64,000 bases of DNA from NCBI GenBank assembly GCA_030429955.1, contig JAUIGO010000008.1, positions 1 to 64,000 on the forward strand. The letters run 5' to 3'. The position numbers and the translations under genes are program-made. Shown one piece after another: positions 1 to 9,345 of the stretch. This DNA comes from Bacteroidia bacterium (GTDB lineage Bacteria; Bacteroidota; Bacteroidia; Flavobacteriales; Flavobacteriaceae). Below the pieces are notes generated by a model. It was not told where the DNA came from. It did no database searches and saw nothing but the letters and a program-made list of their open reading frames with translations. The number at the start of each line of letters is the position of its first letter. Position 1 is the first letter of the stretch.

Positions 1-842
1 AATTCAGCAATAGAAGTTTGGCTAATCATTTTAGGCGAAATAATTTCATTTCCAAACTTGATTAAGTCTTCAGAAGTTGATACAAATCCGCCACCAGCAA
101 CCTTAAATTCGTTGCTGACTTCTGGGCCAAGCCTGATGTCTCCAGCATTCGTTTTATTGTAAAACAAGGTTCTGTTTGGCATGTCTTCATCTGATAAATC
201 TAAAGTTGTACTTGCCATTCCAAGAGGTTTAAATACATTATTTGTCATGTATGAATTGAATTCTGTTTTAGCAGCATTTTGCACAACCACACTGAGTAAA
301 TTCCAACCATAGGTGCTGTAACTATAATCCGTTCCTGGTTCAAATTTTAAAGGCGACTCCTTAAATACATCAAGGCCTTCAACAATGTCCATTTTTTTGT
401 TTAAGATAAACTCAGAACCATTGTAGTGACGAATTCCTGCAATGTGTCCTCCAATTTGTCTGACTGTAAAATCATATTTTTTCTTCGGAAAATCAGGTGC
501 ATAAGTGTAGAGGCTTTCATCTAAATCAAGTTGACCATCATCCATTAATTTTGCTAGAGCAGCAGCAGTTAATGATTTTGAAATACTTGCAATCCTGAAT
601 TGAGTCACACTCGGATTAACTTCTATCTTTTCTTCTAAATTAGAATAACCAAAGCCTTCAGACCAAACAAGCTCTCCATTTTTTGAAACTGAAATTGCCA
701 TTCCAGGAACTTTTTCTTTCTCAGCAAATTTTGTTGCTGTAGTATGAGCAGCTTTAATTGTTTCTTTAATTGAAAGATCTTTAGTTTGTGAAAAAACTAA
801 AGATTGACTGAGTAAGAATAGTAATAAGAATATTTTCTTCAT
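1..842 (-). CDS. Serine hydrolase of the beta-lactamase/PBP-like family (C-terminus cut by window edge)
   Basis: About 280 residues are visible; the C-terminus lies beyond position 1. Residues 1-20 form a signal peptide ending in VFSQ, so the protein is exported. The class C beta-lactamase/LACTB fold is shown by SISK at about 87-90 (nucleophile Ser and Lys), GHIAGIRHY at 133-141 and YSYSTYGWN at 174-182, which supplies the conserved Tyr. The third motif (KTG/HTG) would be outside the window. The ATG overlaps the stop of the upstream NamZ-type gene by one base (TAATG), so the two are probably translationally coupled. Such proteins hydrolyse amide or ester bonds in cell-wall peptides or D-amino-acid substrates. 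The partner suggests a role in peptidoglycan turnover, but the substrate cannot be read from sequence. Confidence 0.9.
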   Translation of the reverse strand, partial: MKKIFLLLFLLSQSLVFSQTKDLSIKETIKAAHTTATKFAEKEKVPGMAISVSKNGELVWSEGFGYSNLEEKIEVNPSVTQFRIASISKSLTAAALAKLMDDGQLDLDESLYTYAPDFPKKKYDFTVRQIGGHIAGIRHYNGSEFILNKKMDIVEGLDVFKESPLKFEPGTDYSYSTYGWNLLSVVVQNAAKTEFNSYMTNNVFKPLGMASTTLDLSDEDMPNRTLFYNKTNAGDIRLGPEVSNEFKVAGGGFVSTSEDLIKFGNEIISPKMISQTSIAE

Positions 843-2092
843 TAGTTATAGATTAAATATTTAACTCTTGTTTTTTTAAAATTTTCTAAATCCTTTTGCC
901 ATGTGGCTTTAATGTCTACTTCACTCATTCCAGCTTCAATTTGTTTTTGTAATGCAGTGGTTCCAGCATGTTTTGTAAATCCGTCTGTCAAAAAGAATTT
1001 AGATTTATCTGTGGAATTTTCATAAGCTTTAATGATCCATTTTAAAGTCATTTCGTCGTTAACTTCAGCATTACTTAAATCTTCGCCATAACACAATTTA
1101 TCTTTATGTTTCGGATATTTTGCTCCAAAATTTGATTGTGGTGTGTAGGTAAATGTCATGGTTTCTGGATTTAAAAATGGAGCTCCATAGCGCTGAAACT
1201 GAAATTCGGTTCCTCGTCCAGCATTAACATTAGTACCTTCAAACAAACCAAGACTTGGATATAGTTTTATGGATTGGTCATTCGGAAGATTTGGTGAAGG
1301 CCTAATAGGTAAACTATAATTTCTTGAATGCCAATAATCCGTCATTTCAATTACTTTTAAATTACATTGTATTCCGTTTGCCAACCATTTTTCGCCATTA
1401 ATCATTTTGGCATATTCACCAATAGTCATTCCATGAACTAGTGGAATGGTATGCATGCCTAAAAAACTTTGGTGTTCTTTTTCAAGCGTTGGACCATCTA
1501 CATAATTTCCATTTGGATTTGGTCTGTCTAAAACAATTAGCGGAATGTTATTTTCGGCACAAGCTTCCATGATATAATGTAATGTTGAAATGTAGGTGTA
1601 AAACCTGACGCCAACATCTTGTATATCGAAAATTAAAATATCAATATTTGCTAAATCTTTTGGCCCAGTTTTTTTTGAGTTTCCGTAAAGAGACACTAAA
1701 GGTAATCCTGTTTTTTTATCAATACCATCTTCAACATGTTCGCCAGCATCAACATTACCTCTAAATCCATGTTCTGGTGAGAATACTTTTTTAACATCAA
1801 TATTTAAAGCCAATAGTGAATCCACTAGATGTGTATAAGATTTATCATTTTTGAAAATCACACTTGTCTGGTTAGCAACAATACCTACACGTTTTCCGTT
1901 TAAAAGCGGTAAATATTCAGACGTTCTATTAGCACCAACGATAATTTCTTTATCCTCTAGATTGTCATGCTGAGCCTGTCGAAGCATCTCTTCAGTGTTC
2001 TGTACTTTGTCTTCCGATTTATTCCCACTTCCACAAGAAATTAATACCAAAACAAATAATAAAACTGTATTTTTGAAAACCTTAAAGCTCAT
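842..2092 (-). CDS. namZ: DUF1343 / NamZ-type exo-beta-N-acetylmuramidase, lipoprotein
   Basis: This 416-residue protein begins with a lipoprotein signal (LISC, lipidated Cys20), so it should sit on a membrane facing the periplasm or outside. The core matches DUF1343, the family of Bacillus subtilis NamZ, which removes MurNAc from the non-reducing end of peptidoglycan fragments; VFSPEHGFRG and DIQDVGVRFYTY are typical family segments. It is the first gene of a two-gene unit with the serine hydrolase. From memory, B. subtilis namZ also lies beside a beta-lactamase-family hydrolase (ybbE/amiE). Residues about 35-44 (EMLRQAQHDN) are encoded by a short genomic repeat read in frame, in the linker behind the lipid anchor. 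Only 8 bp separate its ATG from the start of the divergent permease. The family is clear; the exact specificity is inferred. Confidence 0.88.
   Translation of the reverse strand: MSFKVFKNTVLLFVLVLISCGSGNKSEDKVQNTEEMLRQAQHDNLEDKEIIVGANRTSEYLPLLNGKRVGIVANQTSVIFKNDKSYTHLVDSLLALNIDVKKVFSPEHGFRGNVDAGEHVEDGIDKKTGLPLVSLYGNSKKTGPKDLANIDILIFDIQDVGVRFYTYISTLHYIMEACAENNIPLIVLDRPNPNGNYVDGPTLEKEHQSFLGMHTIPLVHGMTIGEYAKMINGEKWLANGIQCNLKVIEMTDYWHSRNYSLPIRPSPNLPNDQSIKLYPSLGLFEGTNVNAGRGTEFQFQRYGAPFLNPETMTFTYTPQSNFGAKYPKHKDKLCYGEDLSNAEVNDEMTLKWIIKAYENSTDKSKFFLTDGFTKHAGTTALQKQIEAGMSEVDIKATWQKDLENFKKTRVKYLIYN
1963..1990. repeat. Short interspersed repeat unit inside namZ
   Basis: The plus strand reads tgtcatgctgagcctgtc followed by gaagcatctc. 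This resembles the half-palindrome (GTCAT..GAGC..GTCGAAGCATC) found dispersed between genes in flavobacteria, from memory. Here it is coding, in frame, in the low-constraint linker of the lipoprotein. Confidence 0.6.
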
Positions 2093-2100
2093 AGATTACA

Positions 2101-3336
2101 TTGAATTTCGAATATTTTATAGCTAAACGCATAATTGGTAGTAAGTCGTATAAAAGTAGTGTTTCGGCACCAATAATAAAAATTGGAATTGCTGCCATTG
2201 CCATTGGAATTATTGTGATGCTTATTGCTATTGCCACAGGAACTGGATTACAGCAAAAAATTCGTGATAAAGCTGTTGCTTTTAATGGTCATATTACCAT
2301 CACAAATTTTGATAGTAACAATTCAGACGAGTCGCAAATTCCAATCTCCATTAACCAAGAGTTTTATCCAGAATTCAAGGGTGTCGAAGGTATAAGGCAC
2401 ATTCAAGCTGTAGCTACTAAATTTGGTGTTATTAGAACCGAAACCGATTTTGAAGGTGTGGTGATGAAAGGCGTAGGAGCAGATTATTCTTGGAACTATT
2501 TTGAAGAATTTTTAGTTGATGGAAAACTGCCGAATTATGCTGATGAGATGAATAATGAGGTTTTGATTTCGCAATATTTAGCCAAACGATTAGGCTTTAA
2601 AGTTGGTAATAGTTTTCAGATGTTTTTCATGAAAGACGATGCAAATCAGTCACCATTTATCAGAAAATTTGATGTGGTTGGAATTTACAATTCCGGATTT
2701 CAAGAGTTGGATGAAACCTATTTTATTGGAGACATCAAACACGTGCAACGTTTAAACAGATGGGAAGCTGACCAGATTGGAAATTTTGAAGTCTTTATTG
2801 ATGATTACGATGATTTAGCAACCATTGCAACAGAAGTTTACAAAAACACGCCATCAACACTTAACACAACAACAGTTGCCGAAAAATATGCGTCCATTTT
2901 TGAATGGATTAGCATTTTTGATAATAACACAAATGGCATCATTGCTATTATGATAATTGTTGCAGGCATTAATATGATTACAGCTTTATTGGTGCTCATT
3001 CTAGAACGTACTCAAATGATTGGAATGCTCAAAGCACTTGGAACCAATAATTGGAGCATTAGAAAAATATTTTTGTACAACGCTTCCTACCTTGTTTTGT
3101 TGGGCATGTTTTGGGGAAATTTAATTGGTTTAGGGTTGCTGTTTGCACAACAGCAATTTGGGTTATTTCCTCTAAATCCAGAAGTGTATTACGTAACTCA
3201 AGCTCCAGTATATCTTAATCTTGGTTATATTTTAGCCTTGAATGTTGGCACATTTGTAGTCTGTATGCTTATGCTTTTGGTTCCGTCTTACATCATCTCA
3301 AAGATTTCTCCAGTGAAAGCCATACGTTTTGAATAA
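2101..3336 (+). CDS. FtsX-like ABC transporter permease (LolC/LolE-like)
   Basis: The 411-residue membrane protein has the MacB/LolE layout: one N-terminal membrane segment (about 25-48, very Ile/Ala rich), a long periplasmic domain (about 50-275), and three C-terminal segments (about 280-305, 325-350, 375-400) ending in SPVKAIRFE, typical of FtsX permeases. Such proteins work with an ATPase to move lipoproteins or other envelope substrates; no ATPase gene is adjacent. No ATG lies before residue 40 and the conserved N-terminus (NFEYFIAKR) is needed, so I use TTG at 2101; the in-frame stop at 2092-2094 leaves little room for another start. The 8-bp gap to the divergent namZ ATG means its promoter must lie inside namZ. 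Confidence 0.88.
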   Translation: MNFEYFIAKRIIGSKSYKSSVSAPIIKIGIAAIAIGIIVMLIAIATGTGLQQKIRDKAVAFNGHITITNFDSNNSDESQIPISINQEFYPEFKGVEGIRHIQAVATKFGVIRTETDFEGVVMKGVGADYSWNYFEEFLVDGKLPNYADEMNNEVLISQYLAKRLGFKVGNSFQMFFMKDDANQSPFIRKFDVVGIYNSGFQELDETYFIGDIKHVQRLNRWEADQIGNFEVFIDDYDDLATIATEVYKNTPSTLNTTTVAEKYASIFEWISIFDNNTNGIIAIMIIVAGINMITALLVLILERTQMIGMLKALGTNNWSIRKIFLYNASYLVLLGMFWGNLIGLGLLFAQQQFGLFPLNPEVYYVTQAPVYLNLGYILALNVGTFVVCMLMLLVPSYIISKISPVKAIRFE

Positions 3337-3375
3337 ATAAAACCGCTTTTCTCTTTTAGCTTTTAACTTTTACCT

Positions 3376-3383
3376 TAAATTTG
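3376..3383 (+). promoter_or_regulatory. Candidate -7 promoter element (TAAATTTG)
   Basis: This matches the Bacteroidota TAnnTTTG box, 17 bp before the cystathionine beta-synthase-type ATG. The expected -33 TTG is not clear at the usual spacing, so the call rests on the -7 box and its position. Confidence 0.5.
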
Positions 3384-3400
3384 CAACGCAAAATTACAAT

Positions 3401-4381
3401 ATGGAATACGCAGAAAATATATTAGGAACTATAGGAAATACACCTTTAGTGAAACTCAATAAATTAGTAGAAGACTTGCCATGCTTGGTGTTGGCTAAGT
3501 ATGAAACGTTTAATCCTGGAAACTCAGTAAAAGACAGAATGGCCTTAACCATGATTGAAGATGCCGAGGCTGATGGACGATTAAAACCTGGAGGAACGAT
3601 TATTGAAGGAACGTCTGGAAATACAGGAATGGGTTTAGCGCTCGCTGCTATTGTTAAAGGCTACAAATGTATTTTTGTGATTTCAGATAAGCAATCTAAA
3701 GAGAAAATGGACATTCTTCGTGCTGTTGGTGCTGATGTTGTAGTTTGCCCAACAGATGTTGAGCCAACAGATCCACGTTCGTACTATTCTGTGTCAAAAC
3801 GTTTAGGTCAAGAAACACCTAATTCTTGGTATGTAAATCAATACGATAATCCGAGTAATACAAAAGCACATTACGAAAGTACTGGACCAGAAATTTGGAA
3901 ACAAACTGATGGTAAAGTCACACATTTTGTAGTTGGAGTAGGAACAGGAGGAACTGTTTCTGGTGTTGGAAAATATTTAAAGGAGCAGAATCCAAATGTG
4001 AAAGTTTGGGGAGTTGATACTTATGGAAGCGTGTTTAAAAAGTATCACGAAACTGGAATTTTTGATGAAAAAGAAATCTATCCTTATGTCACTGAAGGTA
4101 TTGGTGAAGATATACTCCCTGAAAATGTAGACTTCAGTATCATTGATGGCTTTACAAAAGTGACTGATAAAGATGCAGCAGTATATACGCAATTGTTAGC
4201 AAGAGAAGAAGGCATGTTTTTAGGAAACTCAGCAGGAGCAGCCATAAAAGGCGTGTTGCAACTGAAAGAACATTTTAAAAAGGACGATGTTGTAGTGGTC
4301 TTATTTCACGATCATGGAAGTCGTTATGTTGGTAAAATGTTCAACAACGAGTGGATGAAAAAAATGGGTTATTTGGACTAA
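3401..4381 (+). CDS. PLP-dependent cystathionine beta-synthase / cysteine synthase family enzyme
   Basis: This 326-residue cytoplasmic enzyme has fold type II PLP motifs: NPGNSVKDR with the PLP lysine K44, phosphate loop GTSGNTG at 70-76, and a second glycine loop GVGTGGTVSGVG. Segments such as LRAVGADVV, the PNSWYVNQYDNPSN region and the C-terminal NEWMKKMGYL resemble the catalytic core of cystathionine beta-synthase more than CysK. There is no C-terminal CBS regulatory pair, so no S-adenosylmethionine control is expected. It would condense homocysteine (or O-acetylserine) with serine or sulfide. It is monocistronic, with its own -7 box. The family is certain; choosing between cystathionine beta-synthase and cysteine synthase is inference. 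Confidence 0.88.
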   Translation: MEYAENILGTIGNTPLVKLNKLVEDLPCLVLAKYETFNPGNSVKDRMALTMIEDAEADGRLKPGGTIIEGTSGNTGMGLALAAIVKGYKCIFVISDKQSKEKMDILRAVGADVVVCPTDVEPTDPRSYYSVSKRLGQETPNSWYVNQYDNPSNTKAHYESTGPEIWKQTDGKVTHFVVGVGTGGTVSGVGKYLKEQNPNVKVWGVDTYGSVFKKYHETGIFDEKEIYPYVTEGIGEDILPENVDFSIIDGFTKVTDKDAAVYTQLLAREEGMFLGNSAGAAIKGVLQLKEHFKKDDVVVVLFHDHGSRYVGKMFNNEWMKKMGYLD

Positions 4382-4425
4382 TTTATAATTCAATCAAAAC
4401 ATATTTTTATAAAAGAGTAATCATT

Positions 4426-5178
4426 TTAATGACCTTCATTCAGTAAGTCTTCTATAATCTCAATTGCCATTTGATTGTTCTTGAGATTGTTTTTGGTAAC
4501 ATGTGATACTATTTCACTCATATTTTTATATGAATTAAGGTAGTAAATAAAGCTACCATCATTTGCAATACTATTGTAATCTACTAGCTCTGCTATTCCA
4601 TTTACCATTTTATTATCAGCAATTTGCATGATATCCCATTTTTTATAATAAGTAGCTCCCTTTTCAATTCGCATATACTCAACCTCATTAATAACATTCT
4701 TTTCAACCTCTTTTAGCCAGTACAAATTGCCTTCAAATACCTTAAATACAAGTTCTCTTAACTCTAAATTGGTGATAATGTCAAGACCTTTGGATTCGAT
4801 TGTTTTATATGCGCCTTCATTTACAATAAACTTGGTCCAAATGCCAGTATTTGCAAAATGAACTAATAAAGAATCATGATAAGGTAAATTGTTTTTAAAA
4901 CTATCTAAAAGTAATTGTGCTGACTTAATACCTGTTTCCTGGAGAAACAGATTACCTTTTAAATCATCAGAATTTAAAACTAAATCCTTTTTTAATTGTT
5001 CTAACAATTTCAATTCATAGCTGTTATTTTTACGCTTTTCATTCCAATTATTAATCTGTAACGCAATGAGAATACCTATAACCACTAGGATGATTTCGCC
5101 AATGGCGTATTTTAGGTACTTGCCAGTTTTTCCAGTTTCCATAAGGTTGTAACGTATTTTACGAAAGAATTTAATCAT
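4426..5178 (-). CDS. DUF6090 family membrane protein (copy 2)
   Basis: The 250-residue protein has a basic N-terminus (MIKFFRKIRYNLMETGKTGK), one strongly hydrophobic segment at about 24-42 (IGEIILVVIGILIALQI) followed by NNWNEKRK, then a long soluble, mostly helical region. This is the DUF6090 pattern, common in Bacteroidota and of unknown function. It lies 4 bp after a paralogue with a nearly identical first 45 residues but a different C-terminal part. Both follow the amidohydrolase gene and probably share its transcript. Confidence 0.85.
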   Translation of the reverse strand: MIKFFRKIRYNLMETGKTGKYLKYAIGEIILVVIGILIALQINNWNEKRKNNSYELKLLEQLKKDLVLNSDDLKGNLFLQETGIKSAQLLLDSFKNNLPYHDSLLVHFANTGIWTKFIVNEGAYKTIESKGLDIITNLELRELVFKVFEGNLYWLKEVEKNVINEVEYMRIEKGATYYKKWDIMQIADNKMVNGIAELVDYNSIANDGSFIYYLNSYKNMSEIVSHVTKNNLKNNQMAIEIIEDLLNEGH

Positions 5179-5182
5179 ATTT

Positions 5183-5944
5183 TTAGTGTTCTAAATTCTT
5201 GATTTCTTCATCCAATAGTTTCACAAGATCTTGTACCTTGATTAGAATACGACCTTTATAATGAAAGTTTAAAAGAACGTCTAATCTATTTCTATATGAT
5301 TTAATGAAGTACAGAAATTCTTGATCGTTCTTTAAGGCATCGAAGTTTAGTGGTACAAGTCTAGGCTCATAGTTGGCTTTACTAAAGTTTACTACAAAGG
5401 ACTCTTCAAATCGTGTAGAAAAAATATCTTTGAGACCACGATCATTTTCATCCAAAACAAAGACCCTTTCATAATCTAGGAAAAAGTTGTATCCTGAATC
5501 ATAAACATCAACTATGGCGTCTCTAACTTGTGGATTTTTTATTAAATCTATTCCTTTTGATTTAAGCGTTTCAAACGCACTGGTTGAATACAAAAATTTT
5601 ACAGGAAACATCATAAAGCCAAAATGATCTGCAATGGAATCTCTGTAAGGTTCATCATTTTCTAAGCTTTGAATGGCTGTATTTGCTGAAGCTATACTTG
5701 AACTAATAAACTCGGCATTGTAATTTAAGTCATTAAGATCAGTTTCTAGACCTACTTTTAGTGCTTTTAATATGTTAAGTTCTTCATTGGATTCAATTCG
5801 GTTTTGATTCCAGTTATTTATTTGAAGCGCAATGAGAATACCGATTACAACAAGGATAATTTCACCAATGGCATATTTTAGGTACTTACAAGTTTTTCCA
5901 GTTTCCATAAGGTTGTAGCGTATTTTACGAAATAATTTAATCAT
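5183..5944 (-). CDS. DUF6090 family membrane protein (copy 1)
   Basis: A 253-residue paralogue of the next gene: N-terminal basic segment, single membrane helix at about 24-42 and NNWNQNR, then a divergent C-terminal domain of some 200 residues. The first ~140 nucleotides of the two genes are much more alike than the rest, suggesting N-terminal gene conversion or strong selection on the membrane anchor. It starts 13 bp after the amidohydrolase stop, so co-transcription is likely. No function is assigned to the family. Confidence 0.85.
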   Translation of the reverse strand: MIKLFRKIRYNLMETGKTCKYLKYAIGEIILVVIGILIALQINNWNQNRIESNEELNILKALKVGLETDLNDLNYNAEFISSSIASANTAIQSLENDEPYRDSIADHFGFMMFPVKFLYSTSAFETLKSKGIDLIKNPQVRDAIVDVYDSGYNFFLDYERVFVLDENDRGLKDIFSTRFEESFVVNFSKANYEPRLVPLNFDALKNDQEFLYFIKSYRNRLDVLLNFHYKGRILIKVQDLVKLLDEEIKNLEH

Positions 5945-5957
5945 TTACTAGAACTAA

Positions 5958-7529
5958 TTATCTCTGATTTTTTACCATGTTACGTATGTCTTCCCTAAGC
6001 TTTACAGCGTCATAAATAATACCATCTTTAATGGTATATTTTACACCACCAACACGTTCCATTTTGCCTGTTTCATCATTCAGTCTTAAAAAGCCTGTTC
6101 CATATAACACCTTGAGATTTTCTATTGGGTTTTCATCAACAATGACTAAATCTGCCAAAAGTCCTGGGCGAATAACACCAAACTCAATAGGTTTTCCTTT
6201 AGGTTCAAAAATGGCTTGAGCAGCATGAAGCGTGGCGCCTCTAATCACTTCCAAAGGATGAAAACCTGCTTCTTGTAGTAATTCCATTTCTTCAATGTAT
6301 CCAAATCCCCAAAGATTATAAATAAATGAAGCATCGTCACTTACAGTTACACGTCCACCAGCATTTTTGTAATCGTTAAGAAATGACATCCAGACTTTGT
6401 AAAAATTCTTCCAGGCTACTTCATCCCAAGTGGTCCAATTAAAGAAATAGGAGCCATGATTTTCTCTATTTGGTGTGTAAAAATCCCATAATGATGGTAA
6501 GGTGTACTCTTTATGCCATTCAGCATCACGTTCTTTCATGACATCTCTTCCAGCAAGATATGCAGTCATTGTAGGATCTATAATGAAGTCTAGTTCTAAA
6601 AACTCGTCAATTAGTGCTTGCCATTGTTTACTTCCTCTAGGATGAATTTTATCCCATTGATAAGCCACTTGACTGAAACGATGTTGTTCGTCATTATAAT
6701 TGAAATTTGCTGGCCAATGCTGAATATCTTCGTCCTTATATAAAGCTTCAAACAAGCCATAATAATGTGTCATATTATCTAAACCCATTCTCGCTGCATC
6801 CAGCGCATTGGTTTGAGCTACCATTGGTTGAGCTATGTGTGCAACAGTTCCCATTTTGAATTTATGAGCCTCATCAATGGCTGCTTTTAAAACATCTGGA
6901 TCATGATTGAAAAATTTTATACCTTCAACACCTTGTTTTGCAGCCCATTGAACCCATTCCCTTGCTTTTTCTGGAGTATATACATCACCTCCTGTCCAAT
7001 TTTCTCCTTGACCTAGCGTATGAAAAGCAATCATTCTTGGAGCAACAATTTTATTGTCTGCGCTGCGCTTTTTCTCACTTTGTGTCCAAGCTACATTAGC
7101 AGCTGGAACACCTCTAATTGTGGTTATGCCATGAGCCATCCATAGTTTATATGGATACTCAGCATTAGGTGATTTTTTAGCGCCACCAACATGTGCATGC
7201 AAATTGATAAATCCTGGTAATACATACTTGCCTGTGGCATCAATTTCTTTAGTAGCGCCTTGTGGACGACCAGCATCATTAATTGGCACATGTGGCACAC
7301 CAACACTGACCACTTTTACTATTTTGTTACCTTCAATAACAATATCCATTGGTCCCATTGGTGGTGCGCCAGAACCATCAATGACAGTGGCGCCACGAAT
7401 AATTAATCTCTCAAAAGGACCTTCACCTTCATTTGAATTTCGGTCAGGTGCTGGATTTAAAATGTCTTGAGAATAGCCGAATGTACTTGCCATTAAGGCA
7501 AGAACGCAAAATATAAATAGCTGTTTCAT
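5958..7529 (-). CDS. Exported amidohydrolase (metal-dependent hydrolase)
   Basis: The 523-residue protein has a signal peptide (residues 1-20, ending FGYSQ). The amidohydrolase superfamily is shown by the N-terminal beta-sandwich start (RLIIRGATVIDGSG), metal site HAH at 111-113 after PGFINL, further His in TVAHIAQP and MTHYYG, the catalytic Asp in VSDDASF, and the C-terminal GLLADLVIVDENP return to the sandwich. It acts outside the cytoplasm, probably on a cyclic amide, peptide or related substrate; the relatives are imidazolonepropionase- or prolidase-like. It follows the DUF885 gene by 19 bp, and both products are exported, which suggests a two-step degradation of small peptides or amides. 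The substrate is unknown. Confidence 0.9.
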   Translation of the reverse strand: MKQLFIFCVLALMASTFGYSQDILNPAPDRNSNEGEGPFERLIIRGATVIDGSGAPPMGPMDIVIEGNKIVKVVSVGVPHVPINDAGRPQGATKEIDATGKYVLPGFINLHAHVGGAKKSPNAEYPYKLWMAHGITTIRGVPAANVAWTQSEKKRSADNKIVAPRMIAFHTLGQGENWTGGDVYTPEKAREWVQWAAKQGVEGIKFFNHDPDVLKAAIDEAHKFKMGTVAHIAQPMVAQTNALDAARMGLDNMTHYYGLFEALYKDEDIQHWPANFNYNDEQHRFSQVAYQWDKIHPRGSKQWQALIDEFLELDFIIDPTMTAYLAGRDVMKERDAEWHKEYTLPSLWDFYTPNRENHGSYFFNWTTWDEVAWKNFYKVWMSFLNDYKNAGGRVTVSDDASFIYNLWGFGYIEEMELLQEAGFHPLEVIRGATLHAAQAIFEPKGKPIEFGVIRPGLLADLVIVDENPIENLKVLYGTGFLRLNDETGKMERVGGVKYTIKDGIIYDAVKLREDIRNMVKNQR

Positions 7530-7548
7530 AATATTAAAGAATGATAGG

Positions 7549-9219
7549 TTAATTTTTAATAGACTCTAAATGTTTGTTTTCGCCTGTCATTTGCCAATGA
7601 CCTAATGCAATAGGAATATTTCCTATACTGTTTAAGGTATCAAAAAAGTCTTTGGTTTTAAATTCGTTTCCTTCAAGCTCTTGAAGTCTTGCATAATCTG
7701 CCATAGCTGCTTCCAACAAATACTTTCCTGTAATATAGCTGGTGCCATATCCTGGTTGACGTAAATATAGATGTTGCTCAAAAATGAGAAGTTCTTTTTC
7801 GGTTTTCATCCAGCCTCTCGGTGTGTATTCGCTATGTATACCTCCAGCTTCTTCCATAGTCATGTCGTTAGAATGAGCATACAAAGAACCTAAGCCTCTA
7901 GCAGCTCGTTGAGCAATCATAATATAAACAATTTCTTTACTTCTGGGACTGTCATTATATAATCCAGCTTGCATAAACATTTCTTCAACTGCTGTTGCAG
8001 TACCTTCATTTCTTGAATCGAATATATTGTATAGCAATGGACCTTTTCGTATGTCACTTTTATGAGGCTCAGTATCCATTCTTGCTAACTCAAACCAATG
8101 ATAAAAATGTGAATACAGAGGTCTTGGGTCATAATGCTCGCCAATCAAGAAAAAGTTACGTTTTTCCTCTGGTACATATTCTCCTAAATGTTCACGTAAC
8201 GCAGTATCAAAGTAAGGCTTTACAGTAACAATATCTTGTTTGTCTAGGAAATTAATCAAGCTTTTTGCGGCTTCATCAGCCATTTTATCATAAGCTTCAG
8301 GTGAATCTGCATCTACTAATTCTGGGAGATTTCTGTTTCTGTGTTCTTCTAATTTTAATGACGACCAAGCACGAGCAAGTTCTCGTTTTAAAATCATCAC
8401 TTCATCATCCCAAGTTAAAGGTACAAGGTGTACATTTTGCATATACCACGTATAGTTCTCTTTCCCAATACCTGATGGACCAGTTTTAGAATCTGACTCA
8501 TCTTGTAACCATTTTACTAAAACATTGGTTGATGCTATGGCGTTATCAATAATTGAAACAATTTCAGCATCATCTTTAATTTCAGGTTTTTCCTTTAAAT
8601 TAGTTAATACAACACTTTGGTATTGAATGTCTCTAATTCCTGTAATCCACAAGTCTTTTGCATTTCCTGTTAGGTTTTGCTGTGCTTGTTTGTTTAAAGG
8701 AGCTATGACTTTTAGGTCAGTAATAAAACGAGTTCTTTCTTCTGAAGATAATGGAAAAGTGTAAGTCCATAATTCAGTTGTGCCATGATGTGTTGGGCCT
8801 TCATGTGCAGGCACATCACTTCGGTATTCCCAAACCGACTTGTAAAAAGCAGGATCACGAACCCAAGGTTTTAAAATGTTATGGTTAAAGTCGTAACCGT
8901 TCATTTCTGCCCAAACAATCATCCAATCCACTTGATGTTCAATTGACCAATTAGTCGTATCGATAGCTTTTAATTGAGATTGAAGTTCTTTAAAGGTTGG
9001 CCATCGCTTCTCAAAAGTTGCTTTTGTGTAGTCTGGAGCGCCTTCTAATTTTGGGGGATTTTCAAAAGATCGCCATTCATGAAATAGGTTTACTAAATCT
9101 TGATAGTCGTTTGATGAAAAATTTTGTGCTGTTGTTTGAGGTTCTGGACTTTCTTGTTTTTGAGAGTTGTTACAACTCAGCATTAGCAAAGCAAAGAAAA
9201 TAAAAGATAAGCCTTTCAT
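7549..9219 (-). CDS. DUF885 family lipoprotein
   Basis: The 556-residue protein has a lipoprotein signal with lipidated Cys16 (LMLSC). The body matches DUF885, a mostly helical family with an M3/M32 metallopeptidase-like fold. The [12 protein letters not shown] segment corresponds to the family's SEGWALYAE helix, and the C-terminus ([20 protein letters not shown]) is typical. I could not find a clean HExxH; the equivalent region ([16 protein letters not shown]) is altered, so it may be a degenerate or divergent hydrolase. It is first in an apparent operon with the amidohydrolase and the two DUF6090 genes. A -7-like box (TAATTTTG on the minus strand) lies 22 bp upstream. Confidence 0.85.
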   Translation of the reverse strand: MKGLSFIFFALLMLSCNNSQKQESPEPQTTAQNFSSNDYQDLVNLFHEWRSFENPPKLEGAPDYTKATFEKRWPTFKELQSQLKAIDTTNWSIEHQVDWMIVWAEMNGYDFNHNILKPWVRDPAFYKSVWEYRSDVPAHEGPTHHGTTELWTYTFPLSSEERTRFITDLKVIAPLNKQAQQNLTGNAKDLWITGIRDIQYQSVVLTNLKEKPEIKDDAEIVSIIDNAIASTNVLVKWLQDESDSKTGPSGIGKENYTWYMQNVHLVPLTWDDEVMILKRELARAWSSLKLEEHRNRNLPELVDADSPEAYDKMADEAAKSLINFLDKQDIVTVKPYFDTALREHLGEYVPEEKRNFFLIGEHYDPRPLYSHFYHWFELARMDTEPHKSDIRKGPLLYNIFDSRNEGTATAVEEMFMQAGLYNDSPRSKEIVYIMIAQRAARGLGSLYAHSNDMTMEEAGGIHSEYTPRGWMKTEKELLIFEQHLYLRQPGYGTSYITGKYLLEAAMADYARLQELEGNEFKTKDFFDTLNSIGNIPIALGHWQMTGENKHLESIKN

Positions 9220-9240
9220 AATAGGTTGGTTTTAGTTTGT

Positions 9241-9248
9241 CAAAATTA
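9241..9248 (-). promoter_or_regulatory. Candidate -7 element for the DUF885 operon
   Basis: The minus strand reads TAATTTTG, matching TAnnTTTG, 22 bp before the DUF885 ATG. The -33 region reads TTA rather than TTG at 19-nt spacing, so support is partial. Confidence 0.4.
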
Positions 9249-9345
9249 TTTAAGTAAGAATTAGTTTTAAGGTAGAAATATGGGTAAGAATTTTAAATAA
9301 TCCTTTGCTTGGTAAATTAACTAATTATTATGTAAATTGGTTTTT

